Source: an uncultured Candidatus Poseidoniales archaeon (GTDB taxonomy: Archaea; Thermoplasmatota; Poseidoniia; Poseidoniales; Poseidoniaceae). Taken from it: DNA of 43,578 nt. The notes under the pieces are model-generated. The model had not been told where the DNA came from. It made no database searches and saw only the letters and a list, made by a program, of their open reading frames with translations. A program made the translations under genes and the position numbers. This document shows, piece by piece, positions 27,284-34,967 of this stretch. Each line of letters starts with the position of its first letter. Position 1 is the first letter of the stretch. The stretch lies in the NCBI GenBank assembly GCA_902520595.1, contig CABYOM010000007.1:1-43578 (forward strand). The letters are read 5' to 3'.

Positions 27284-29956
27284 ATGCGCTTCGGTGTTCG
27301 AGGAACTTTGCCGGACCCAGACCCTGTTGCTACACAGGAGTGGGTCGATTCCATCCTTGCGGTCCGTAACCAACTCGGCGACGAAGAAGCGCGAAGAATC
27401 CTGCTTTCAACCGTTGATGCTGCACGCCATGCAGGCGTTGAAATCGATGTCGTGAACACCCCTTATCTCAACTCAATTCACCCTGATAACCAAGGCGCTT
27501 ACCCCGGCGATTTAGATATGGAGGAACGCCTTGAGGGAATTATTCGATGGAATGCGATGATGATTGTCACACGTGGTAACAAATATTTTGATGGAATTGG
27601 CGGGCATATTTCCACATATGCATCAATTTCTCATGCTTGGGAAATAGGATTCAATCATTTCTTCCGAGGTAAAGACGGTGCGGGACAAGGCGATCACTTG
27701 TATTGGCAAGGCCACGCATCTCCAGGAATCTATGCAAGAGCATGGATTGAAGGACGATTAAGCCACGAACAGATAGAAGCTTTTCGACAGGAAACCGGCG
27801 GCAAAGGATTGTCATCTTATCCGCACCCACGCTTGATGCCAGACTTCTGGGAATTTCCTTCTGTTAGCATGGGCCTAGGTGCAATGACGGCAATCCACCA
27901 AGCGAGATTCAATCGTTATCTGGAAGACCGTGGACTTGCCTCGACTGCCAACTCTCGCGTTTGGTATACCATGGGTGATGGAGAATCAGACGAGCCAGAA
28001 TCTCTTTCTCAACTTTCTCTCGCAGGGCGTGAAGGACTTGACAACATCGTCATGACCATGAACTGTAATCTTCAACGTCTTGATGGGCCAGTCCGTGGTA
28101 ATTCTAAGATCGTTCAAGAACTCGAAGGCCGCTTTAGAGGTTCAGGGTGGAACGTCATCAAAGTTCTCTGGGGCAGCAGCTGGGATGATTTGTTTGCTCG
28201 AGATTCTGCTGGTTTACTCGCATCTCGCCTTGATGAATTGGTCGACGGTGATGAGCAGCGAATTATGACTGCAGACGGTGCAACAATCCGCAAGGATTTG
28301 TTTAATTCAGAAGGTCTGCAAGCCCTCGTTGCCCATTTGAGTGATGAAGACCTTGTCGATCTCTGTGCAGATGTTGGTGGCCATGATTTCATTAAACTTC
28401 ATGCCGCTTACGCTCAAGCAACCGCCCACAAAGGTGAGCCGACCGTCGTGCTTATTCGTACCATCAAAGGGTTTGGGCTTGGACCTGCTTTTGCTGGTCG
28501 AAATACCACCCACCAAAAGAAGAAGGCAGACATGGAAACCATGCAATACATGCGTGACGACTTGTGCCTTGACTTCTCAGATGAAGATTTAGAAAAGTAT
28601 CCTTACGTCATGCCTGAAGACGTCCCTGAACTGGTCACCTACGTTAAACAGCGACGAGCAGTTATGGATGGCTTCGTGCCGACTCGAACGGTTCCAAAGT
28701 TCGACCTCACCCTTCCCGATGAAGCAACCTATGCGGATTTTGATGAAGGTACAAAAGGCAACATGCAAGTCTCGACAACCATGGCCTTTGTTCGCATCTT
28801 ACGCGCTTTGATGAAGGACAAAGAGTTTGGAAAACGCATCGTCCCTATCATTCCAGACGAGGCTCGAACCTTTGGAATGGATCCATTGTTTGCAGAGTTT
28901 GGAATCTATCACCCCGAGGGTCAACTCTACAAGCCCGTTGACCATAAAGTTCTGATGAAATACAAAGAATCGGCCAAAGGTCAACTCTTAGAGGAAGGAA
29001 TCAATGAAGCGGGTGCAACTTCAACATTTATTGCTGCAGCGACCTCTTTTTCCACCCATCATTACCCGACAATTCCCTTCTATACCTTCTATTCAATGTT
29101 CGGATTCCAGCGTGTGGCTGACCTCATTTGGTCGGCAGCCGACCAGCGTGCTCGAGGTTTCCTCATGGGGGCAACTTCGGGCCGAACCACACTCAACGGT
29201 GAAGGATTACAACATCAAGACGGGCACTCTCTTTTGATGGCTCATACCAATCCAGCGGTTCGTGCTTGGGACCCAGCCTTTGCTTACGAATTAGCAACCA
29301 TCATCCGTCATGGTATTGATGAAATGTATGGCCAAGACAAAGACGTCATTCACTACATCGCTGTTTACAATGAAAACTATCCAATGCCTCCTAAGCCGCA
29401 AGGTGTTGACCAAGGCATCATCCGTGGCATGTATCTGTTGCGAGGTGCGCCAAAGGGTAACGGTCCAATCGTTCGCCTCATCGGTTCAGGTCCAATTATG
29501 GTCCAGGTCTTGGATGCGGTTGAGAAATTGGAGGCGTTTGGCGTGCGTTGTGAAATCTATTCAGCAACATCGTATGGAGAAATGCGTCGAGAAGGTTTGG
29601 AATGCGACCGATGGAATCGTCTTCATCCTACCAAAACTGCAAAGCAACCTTGGGTCGAACAAATTCTAGGAAGTGGAACAGTTCCAGTTATTGCAGTCAG
29701 CGATAACATGGCAGCAGTCCCCGATATGATCCGTCAATGGGTTGGCGGGCATTACACTGTACTTGGGACAGATGGATTCGGTCGCTCAGACACTCGAGAG
29801 GCATTACGGCGTTTCTTTGAAATCGATGGAGCAGCAGTTGCTCTTGCAGCACTTTCGTCTCTTGTAAGAGACGGTTCAATTGATGCAAGTGTCTATGAAA
29901 AAGCCGAGAAAGAATTCGGCATTACATCTGAAAGAGAAGACATCACAGAACTGTGA
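27284..29956 (+). CDS. aceE: Pyruvate dehydrogenase E1 component, homodimeric type
   Basis: Thiamine-diphosphate enzyme that decarboxylates pyruvate and passes the acetyl group to a lipoyl E2. It is full length at 890 residues with the three transketolase-like domains in order. The TPP-binding signature GDGESDEPES to NCNLQRLDGPV is intact, and the N-terminal region that docks E2 is present. The middle domain has GINEAGATSTFIAAATS and the C-terminal domain has GVRCEIYSATSYGEMRREG. GGAGG nine bases before the ATG gives a strong start. Neither E2 nor E3 is adjacent, unlike the usual aceEF pair, so partners must be elsewhere. Homodimeric AceE is a bacterial-type enzyme, suggesting transfer into this lineage. 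Confidence 0.95.
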   Translation: MRFGVRGTLPDPDPVATQEWVDSILAVRNQLGDEEARRILLSTVDAARHAGVEIDVVNTPYLNSIHPDNQGAYPGDLDMEERLEGIIRWNAMMIVTRGNKYFDGIGGHISTYASISHAWEIGFNHFFRGKDGAGQGDHLYWQGHASPGIYARAWIEGRLSHEQIEAFRQETGGKGLSSYPHPRLMPDFWEFPSVSMGLGAMTAIHQARFNRYLEDRGLASTANSRVWYTMGDGESDEPESLSQLSLAGREGLDNIVMTMNCNLQRLDGPVRGNSKIVQELEGRFRGSGWNVIKVLWGSSWDDLFARDSAGLLASRLDELVDGDEQRIMTADGATIRKDLFNSEGLQALVAHLSDEDLVDLCADVGGHDFIKLHAAYAQATAHKGEPTVVLIRTIKGFGLGPAFAGRNTTHQKKKADMETMQYMRDDLCLDFSDEDLEKYPYVMPEDVPELVTYVKQRRAVMDGFVPTRTVPKFDLTLPDEATYADFDEGTKGNMQVSTTMAFVRILRALMKDKEFGKRIVPIIPDEARTFGMDPLFAEFGIYHPEGQLYKPVDHKVLMKYKESAKGQLLEEGINEAGATSTFIAAATSFSTHHYPTIPFYTFYSMFGFQRVADLIWSAADQRARGFLMGATSGRTTLNGEGLQHQDGHSLLMAHTNPAVRAWDPAFAYELATIIRHGIDEMYGQDKDVIHYIAVYNENYPMPPKPQGVDQGIIRGMYLLRGAPKGNGPIVRLIGSGPIMVQVLDAVEKLEAFGVRCEIYSATSYGEMRREGLECDRWNRLHPTKTAKQPWVEQILGSGTVPVIAVSDNMAAVPDMIRQWVGGHYTVLGTDGFGRSDTREALRRFFEIDGAAVALAALSSLVRDGSIDASVYEKAEKEFGITSEREDITEL

Positions 29957-29977
29957 TGTGAAACAATCGTTTCTTCT

Positions 29978-30328
29978 TCACTCGCTTCCGACGAGTTTGT
30001 AATCATCAGAAAGTGGTGTTGCACCGGTTTCCATGAGGATGATTTTTCCGTCTTTGAATCGCATGAAGGACATGACAGCCTCAGAGTCGGAATCGTTTGC
30101 AAAGTGAACAATGGAGTGAGCAACGCCAACTTCATCGTTTTCGAAAAGAATTCTTTGTTGTTCTCCTTTCGGCGGGCTTCCGCCACTGACGAATCCTAGA
30201 ATGTCAGATTTGCTCATGGTGATTCCGCCCACGTGCGGGTTGAACACGCAATCATCGTGAATGATGTTTGCAAGTGCGTCGACATCTCCGTTATCCCAGG
30301 CCTCGTTGTATGCTGCTATGATAGACAT
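29978..30328 (-). CDS. SnoaL/NTF2-like fold protein
   Basis: A 116-residue single-domain protein with the SnoaL-like opening MSIIAAYNEAWDNGDVDALANIIHDDCVFNP and a later VMSFMRFKDGKIILME strand pair, typical of the cone-shaped NTF2-like fold. Members are isomerases, dehydratases or binding proteins and function cannot be inferred. The ATG at 30328 matches the conserved start. It converges with aceE with a 21-base gap. Confidence 0.75.
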   Translation of the reverse strand: MSIIAAYNEAWDNGDVDALANIIHDDCVFNPHVGGITMSKSDILGFVSGGSPPKGEQQRILFENDEVGVAHSIVHFANDSDSEAVMSFMRFKDGKIILMETGATPLSDDYKLVGSE

Positions 30329-30431
30329 AAAACTGCCTTTCACGCTCCGTTCTTAAACCCCTCGCGCTTGTCTTCTGGGTAAAAATCAAGGAGATTTCGA
30401 CGTGGTTATTCACGCATTTACGATGAACAGT

Positions 30432-30680
30432 TTACTTGCACTTGACCGGATTCTTGGCGATATAGGGGTTTTTTGCTTTCTTGACGATTTGCAAAATTGC
30501 CCATCCCAAAAGGTAGAGGAAGAATGCCCAGCCGATGACGGCAAATCCTAGAATAGTATATCCTGCCAAATTGAAGGATTCGGTTCCATCGCTCAACGTA
30601 CTCTCGGTTTCTGCTGATACGCTTAATGAAGCAAAACTGCCCACTATAAACAGGAGCAGCATGACAACACGTAGCTTCAT
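30432..30680 (-). CDS. Small membrane protein with signal peptide
   Basis: An 82-residue protein with an N-terminal signal sequence (1-23, cleavage after SVSA likely), a short polar segment, a TM helix (about 40-65, YTILGFAVIGWAFFLYLLGWAIL), and a Lys-rich tail ending CK. GGGGAG before the ATG supports it. No family is recognised. A 91-residue frame covering the same bases has no such organisation. Confidence 0.65.
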   Translation of the reverse strand: MKLRVVMLLLFIVGSFASLSVSAETESTLSDGTESFNLAGYTILGFAVIGWAFFLYLLGWAILQIVKKAKNPYIAKNPVKCK

Positions 30681-30801
30681 TTTCTCCCCTCACATCTGTT
30701 CTATGAACTCTCGAACGTGTAGAGCGAGTTTCGCGAGATTTAAAAGATTAGGTTTCCCTAAATGAAACAATCTCAGGGCTCAAATACTACCAAGAAATGA
30801 A

Positions 30802-31089
30802 ATGACCATGTGGGGGCCAGACAAGGATTGGCAGTGTTTCCGTTGTTATTCCACACATCCACCTTCGCACATGTCTCTGAATCGAGAGACCAAGAAATGG
30901 TACTGCGCGACTTGCATTGATCCTGAAGTCATCAGCACACCTTACATTCTCACAAAAGAGCAAACTGAGGCCATTTCGCTTCATTGTCAGCGTTGCAATA
31001 CGGTCTTTATCACGCAATTCAAAAGTAAACTCGAGGGAGACAAATCGTCCTTCATTTGTCAGCGATGCAAACGGAATGGCGAGCAGTAA
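30802..31089 (+). CDS. Small multi-CxxC zinc protein
   Basis: A 95-residue protein with four cysteine pairs: CFRC (about 12-15), CATC (35-38), CQRC (62-65) and CQRC (86-89), which would bind two zinc ions as two ribbon-like units. No catalytic motif is visible. A second in-frame ATG lies two codons later. It converges with the next small zinc protein (12-base gap). Nucleic-acid or protein binding is plausible, not shown. Confidence 0.7.
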   Translation: MTMWGPDKDWQCFRCYSTHPPSHMSLNRETKKWYCATCIDPEVISTPYILTKEQTEAISLHCQRCNTVFITQFKSKLEGDKSSFICQRCKRNGEQ

Positions 31090-31101
31090 AACGCTCAGAT
31101 T

Positions 31102-31293
31102 CTATGAGGTACCGGCTCGGCGTTCTTCTTCCGCAATGTGGTCTTTCCAATATTGGAGCATCTCTTTTGCCACATATTGGTCATAACATTCTTTGCACAA
31201 TTCCATTTTTTGAGAGTTTGAGCCGTGATAGAGATGCGTGATGGATTTGAGTCCGCATGAACTGCAGATTCCCGTCAACACCGGTTTGGCCAT
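31102..31293 (-). CDS. Small zinc-ribbon protein
   Basis: A 63-residue protein with CSSCG and CKECYDQY, together one treble-clef or ribbon-type zinc site, followed by a charged helix. The ATG at 31293 (MAKP) is preferred to a TTG at 31305. It pairs in convergent fashion with the four-CxxC protein. Function unknown. Confidence 0.65.
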   Translation of the reverse strand: MAKPVLTGICSSCGLKSITHLYHGSNSQKMELCKECYDQYVAKEMLQYWKDHIAEEERRAGTS

Positions 31294-31371
31294 GCTTTGT
31301 GCCAAAGCGCCGAGTTATTTAGACATGGGCAAAATTAGATTCCATTCATTCAATCTTCATGCGGAGTTGAA

Positions 31372-31899
31372 TTACGAAGGCTTCCAATCCTTGTAAGCGA
31401 TTTGTGCGGGAATGACTTCCTCTTCCCCGTCATAATAATCAATCATTCTTTCGGCAACCCATTGAAGCCATTCAAACGCTTGCTCGCTTTCCTGCTCTTT
31501 TCTGAAATTTTCAATAATCAACCTGTTCTTTTGCCATGCAGTAATCATGGAGAGAGAAAATTGCTTTCGCACGACATCGAAATCAAAATGCCCATCATGG
31601 AGAGTTATGGCTATGCTTTCCCAAGTCAGCAATACAGTGAAAACTTTCGGATAATTTTCTCCATGAAACTCTTCCAATTCCTTGAATGATTTCAAGTCAT
31701 CAGGTTGCATCCAGATTGATATGCTTCCGTGTGAGAAGTCTTTGTTTTGCCATAATTCAGACAGTTTCAATGAAGATGACGCCTTTCTGTCCTTCTTCAT
31801 TTCCTTAATTGTAATCCAGCTGTAAATCGCTGCTCCAAAAATGGTAACCAGTCCTAAAACTTCAGCCCATTGTGATGCAGAATCCAAGTCCATTGACAT
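31372..31899 (-). CDS. DUF4760-like membrane-anchored protein
   Basis: A 175-residue protein with one N-terminal TM helix (about 10-30, WAEVLGLVTIFGAAIYSWITI), a Lys-rich turn, then a soluble helical domain with several Trp (LSELWQNKDF, WLQWVAERMIDYYDG). This layout matches small DUF4760-type proteins, of unknown role. It starts only 37 bases left of the first island repeat and reads away from it, so it is the chromosomal neighbour of the insertion site, or a part left by an older insertion. Confidence 0.6.
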   Translation of the reverse strand: MSMDLDSASQWAEVLGLVTIFGAAIYSWITIKEMKKDRKASSSLKLSELWQNKDFSHGSISIWMQPDDLKSFKELEEFHGENYPKVFTVLLTWESIAITLHDGHFDFDVVRKQFSLSMITAWQKNRLIIENFRKEQESEQAFEWLQWVAERMIDYYDGEEEVIPAQIAYKDWKPS

Positions 31900-31930
31900 A
31901 ATTCTGTATCCACGCAGTCCTTGAACACTT

Positions 31931-31948
31931 GGTCAAGGACACACCGTG
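31931..31948 (+). repeat. Island repeat copy 1 (left end, attL-like)
   Basis: GGTCAAGGACACACCGTG. It differs from copies 4 and 5 at one position but its left flank is unrelated to theirs, as expected if the left flank is chromosomal. The left flank forms an inverted repeat GTCCTTGA (31917-31924) with TCAAGGAC (31933-31940). Confidence 0.8.
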
Positions 31949-31990
31949 CAGTATGGCCGACCATATAGCAACCCGAAAATCCACTTTTAC

Positions 31991-32038
31991 TTCTGCTTCT
32001 GCAAGCAGAAAAAGACGGACACACCAACCCAGTGTCCG
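31991..32038 (+). promoter_or_regulatory. Two tandem hairpins upstream of the recombinase
   Basis: First hairpin: TTCTGCTT (31991-31998), four-base loop, AAGCAGAA (32003-32010), perfect 8-bp stem. Second: CGGACAC (32016-32022), nine-base loop, GTGTCCG (32032-32038), perfect 7-bp stem. The second includes GGACACACC, nine bases identical to the island repeat core, so the recombinase could bind here to control itself. This is inference from sequence only. Confidence 0.5.
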
Positions 32039-32060
32039 AACTTTTGGCCGTCGCGTGAGT

Positions 32061-32068
32061 GTATATAG
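32061..32068 (+). promoter_or_regulatory. TATA-box-like element for the recombinase
   Basis: GTATATAG is centred about 27 bases before the ATG at 32091. This is the normal distance from an archaeal TATA box to a transcription start, so the recombinase mRNA would be nearly leaderless. It supports 32091 as start over the longer frame from 31929, which would run through the repeat. Confidence 0.55.
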
Positions 32069-32090
32069 TAAGCCTGAGAAATCTAGATTG

Positions 32091-32807
32091 ATGGCTAAGC
32101 AGAAACAAGCAGAAGAATGCGTTCTCTACGTTCGAGCATCAACAACTCGTCAAGCGGAGGATGGAGTGAGCATAGATGCTCAAATTGCCAAAGGAAAAGC
32201 TAACGCAGAATTTCGTAATTTACTGCTTCCTGATGAGAATATTTTCATCGATGACGGGGTGAGTGCCAAAGTGCCATTATGGTCAAGACCTGCTGCTAAG
32301 CAGATGAAGGAGTTCATCCTCAAGCAGAAAATTAAGCACATTTTTGCTTACAGAATGGACCGATTATTTCGCAGCACCATCGATTGCCTTGCCACAGTGG
32401 AAGAATTAGATGAATTCGGTATAGGAATTCAGTTTTGTGAATCAGGAGGACAACCTCTTGATTTATCTTCAGCAGTTGGTAGAATGCTCATCACAATCTT
32501 GGCCGCCTTTGGCGAGATGGAGCGTAATCTCATCAGCGAGCGAACCACAATGGCTCTACAACATCTCAAAGACACAGGAAAACGATTCACGTATGACAAA
32601 TACGGTTGGGACGTGGATGAAGACAACAACTTCGTCGAGAATGAAGAAGAACAGAAGTGGATTGAATACATCCACGCAAGGTATCACGAAGACGGCATCA
32701 AGGTTTCAGAGATTGCAAGAGAATTGAACACTTGTGGAGTTCCAACCAAGCGCGGAGGAACATGGTCGCATAAACAGGTAAGCCGCATTTTGAGGAGAAT
32801 TCCATGA
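32091..32807 (+). CDS. Serine site-specific recombinase (resolvase/invertase family)
   Basis: A 238-residue recombinase whose N-terminal catalytic domain has YVRAST with the nucleophile Ser17, the AYRMDRLFRS helix with conserved Arg, and MLITILAAFGEMERNLISERT. The C-terminal part (about 150-238) has the start of the large-serine-recombinase DNA-binding domain (YGWDVDE, EIARELNTCGVPTKRGGTW, VSRILR) but stops before the zinc ribbon and coiled coil that direct integrase directionality. It lies just inside the left island repeat, and its TGA overlaps the methyltransferase ATG (ATGA), so the two are translationally coupled. It is the best candidate for moving the repeat-flanked cassettes. Confidence 0.9.
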   Translation: MAKQKQAEECVLYVRASTTRQAEDGVSIDAQIAKGKANAEFRNLLLPDENIFIDDGVSAKVPLWSRPAAKQMKEFILKQKIKHIFAYRMDRLFRSTIDCLATVEELDEFGIGIQFCESGGQPLDLSSAVGRMLITILAAFGEMERNLISERTTMALQHLKDTGKRFTYDKYGWDVDEDNNFVENEEEQKWIEYIHARYHEDGIKVSEIARELNTCGVPTKRGGTWSHKQVSRILRRIP

Positions 32808-34042
32808 CCCGCAAGGAGAAGCCTTTTCGAGGAGATGGTGGTAGCGAGCATATGGCGGTCTTGTCCAAGAGTTATAGTGACAAGCGTTGGTTGCAAATGA
32901 AGAAGAAGCCAAAAACAACTAATCCAAAAATTACAATCCGAAGCGTGGATCTTTTTGCTGGTATTGGCGGGATTGCGGTTGGCACACAGGAAGCTTGCAG
33001 AAGACTTGGTTATGCTCATAAGTGTGAATTGGCTAATGAGTGGGATGAATCAGTTCTTTCTGTTTTTGAAGATAATCTACAACCTGAAGTTGCAATTTGT
33101 GGAGATGTTGGTTCCTTATTTAATAGAGGACTTTTTGCTAAAAATCTCAAGGAACTTCTAAGAAAGAAATTGACTGTTGTCGAAAAAAAACTACTTCAAA
33201 AATACCCTTTCCTAGCCGAACCTGATTTACTGACTGGAGGTCCTCCTTGCCAGGGTCATTCTGATTTGAATAATCATAGTCGCAGAGACGATCCTAGAAA
33301 TGCTCTTTATTATCGAATGATTAGGGCTGCAAAAGTTCTAAATCCCAAAGCAATTATTATTGAAAATGTATCAACTGTAATCCATTCAAAAGAGAAAGTG
33401 GTCGATAATTCAGTTGATTTGCTCAAAAAAATGGGATATAATGTAAAATTGCTAATGATTTGGGGTAATGAGTTTGGAGTTCCACAAAAACGCAAACGCC
33501 ATTTTTTAATCGCTTCAAGAATTTCCAATCCAGATATTTCCCTGTTGGAGGAATATAAACTGAAAAAGGATCGAACTCTTAGATGGGCTATTGAAGACAT
33601 TGAATCATTGGCAAATTCTACCACTTATGACTCTCCTGCTGATTCCGATGATGAAAATAAAAAAAGAATGCAGTGGTTAATTGATAATGATCAATATAAC
33701 TTGCCCAACGAATTACGTCCTGACTGTCACAAAGATGGACATAACTATCCTGCAGTATACGGGCGAATGTATTACGATCTACCTTCATCGACAATAACTA
33801 CTGGTTTTCGTTCTAACGGTCAAGGGAGATTTACTCACCCAGTTGCTAATCCTGCACGACCGTTAACTCCTCATGAAGGTGCAAGAATTCAAACATTTCC
33901 TGATTGGTTTTCCTTCGAAAAAGTGGGAGTTACAAAAATGTCTAAGGGTATTGGAAACGCAGTGCCACCAATATTAGCTATGCATATTGCCAACTTAGCG
34001 ATTTCTTCAATTATTGAAAAGCCAAAAGTCGTCAGTGAGTAA
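32804..34042 (+). CDS. C5-cytosine DNA methyltransferase
   Basis: Methylates cytosine at C5 in a specific sequence. The ordered motifs are complete: I (VDLFAGIGGI, about 48-57), IV with nucleophile Cys149 (GGPPCQGHSD), VI (IIENVS, Glu187), VIII (QKRKRHFLIA), a target-recognition region, IX (EGARIQTFPDWF) and X (KGIGNAVPP). A basic 45-residue N-terminal extension precedes motif I. Its start overlaps the recombinase stop, and its 3' end overlaps the convergent PD-(D/E)XK gene by 36 bases, which would be hard to form unless both were acquired as one unit. It is expected to protect host DNA from the restriction genes on the other strand. The target sequence is unknown. Confidence 0.94.
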   Translation: MTRKEKPFRGDGGSEHMAVLSKSYSDKRWLQMKKKPKTTNPKITIRSVDLFAGIGGIAVGTQEACRRLGYAHKCELANEWDESVLSVFEDNLQPEVAICGDVGSLFNRGLFAKNLKELLRKKLTVVEKKLLQKYPFLAEPDLLTGGPPCQGHSDLNNHSRRDDPRNALYYRMIRAAKVLNPKAIIIENVSTVIHSKEKVVDNSVDLLKKMGYNVKLLMIWGNEFGVPQKRKRHFLIASRISNPDISLLEEYKLKKDRTLRWAIEDIESLANSTTYDSPADSDDENKKRMQWLIDNDQYNLPNELRPDCHKDGHNYPAVYGRMYYDLPSSTITTGFRSNGQGRFTHPVANPARPLTPHEGARIQTFPDWFSFEKVGVTKMSKGIGNAVPPILAMHIANLAISSIIEKPKVVSE

Positions 34043-34966
34043 TTCAAGTGGCATTGTAGTTGTATCGAGCGTCCATTTCAAATCAGATAAAGAGCGAATT
34101 GGGCTTTCAAAACGGTCTTCATGTAGAACATCAGTGTTTGAATCAATAAGTATGAATTTCGGTTCAATAACCTCGTATTCTGATATATATCTTGGTGAAT
34201 GTGCTTCATTATATCTCGCAAGTTCAAGTTTTCTGAGAAATTCGGTTTGCATTTCAACATCTTGTCGTATTAACTCATGAATAATCTCTATTTGTTGAGG
34301 CAGCGTACGTCCATTGCCTTGATTCAAATTAACTACAATGAGATACAAATCAGGATTAGAAGGTCGTAATTGATTTAATGAAGATATTTTGATGTCAGAA
34401 TTATTGATGCTGGTTGTTTTTATTTCTAAATGACAAGTTTCCAACTCAAAATCATGAGTTGCTCCTTCAGGTCCAGTCCAGCTATGTACAATTTCAGGAT
34501 TATTTGCAAGCATTAGTTTCTCCAATATCCACAATTCTCCAAACAAACCCATTTGCTCACTTAAACCCAAAACAGAGGTGCTTCTCCATATTTTTACATA
34601 TTTCTCGATGATTTTATCAGAGCTTTGAACAAGTGCTTCTAGATTAACTGAATTAATTAGCTCATAGACAAAATCCTGCATCTGTTCTCTAAAATTGGAG
34701 GGATACCTGAGAACATATGCTCCTGATTCCCAAACTTGCCCCAGTCCTGAAATAGATTTTATTATCGCGTCTAGCTGAGAGGTCTTTGAGTACCAGGAGG
34801 TGAGTCTTTCATGGCAAATAAATGCTACATGATCGAAACCCTGTTCGTGTCCCACTAATATGCGATTTTCAAGTCCAACTGGGCGGTAACTTTCAGTCTG
34901 CGTTTGACCGAATTGACTTTCTGAAACTTCAAATTGAATTTTTATTATCTCTGAATTTATTGGCAT
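34007..34966 (-). CDS. PD-(D/E)XK motif protein (DUF4420-like), probable endonuclease
   Basis: A 319-residue protein matching the PD-(D/E)XK/DUF4420 family found next to Z1 and methylase genes. It has GLFGELWILEKL, then WTGPEGATHDFELETCHLEIKTTS, giving Asp, Glu-x-Lys of the nuclease core. The start at 34966 was chosen because the Z1 gene ends TGAG directly before this ATG; an in-frame start at 35041 would overlap Z1 by 74 bases. It is the last gene of the ATPase-Z1-nuclease operon and the likely DNA-cutting subunit. Its 3' end overlaps the methyltransferase gene. Confidence 0.82.
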   Translation of the reverse strand: MPINSEIIKIQFEVSESQFGQTQTESYRPVGLENRILVGHEQGFDHVAFICHERLTSWYSKTSQLDAIIKSISGLGQVWESGAYVLRYPSNFREQMQDFVYELINSVNLEALVQSSDKIIEKYVKIWRSTSVLGLSEQMGLFGELWILEKLMLANNPEIVHSWTGPEGATHDFELETCHLEIKTTSINNSDIKISSLNQLRPSNPDLYLIVVNLNQGNGRTLPQQIEIIHELIRQDVEMQTEFLRKLELARYNEAHSPRYISEYEVIEPKFILIDSNTDVLHEDRFESPIRSLSDLKWTLDTTTMPLELLTDDFWLFNN

Positions 34967-34967
34967 C

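Noticed and set aside
30418-30693. 91-residue frame on the minus strand
   Set aside because: The overlapping 82-residue frame has a signal peptide, a TM helix and a strong ribosome-binding site.
31294-31371. A further repeat copy left of the DUF4760-like gene
   Set aside because: No match to CACACCGTG was found there, so the gene is not counted as a cassette.
31929-32090. Longer recombinase reading frame from 31929
   Set aside because: It runs through the repeat and two hairpins, has no family similarity, and a TATA-like element fits the start at 32091.
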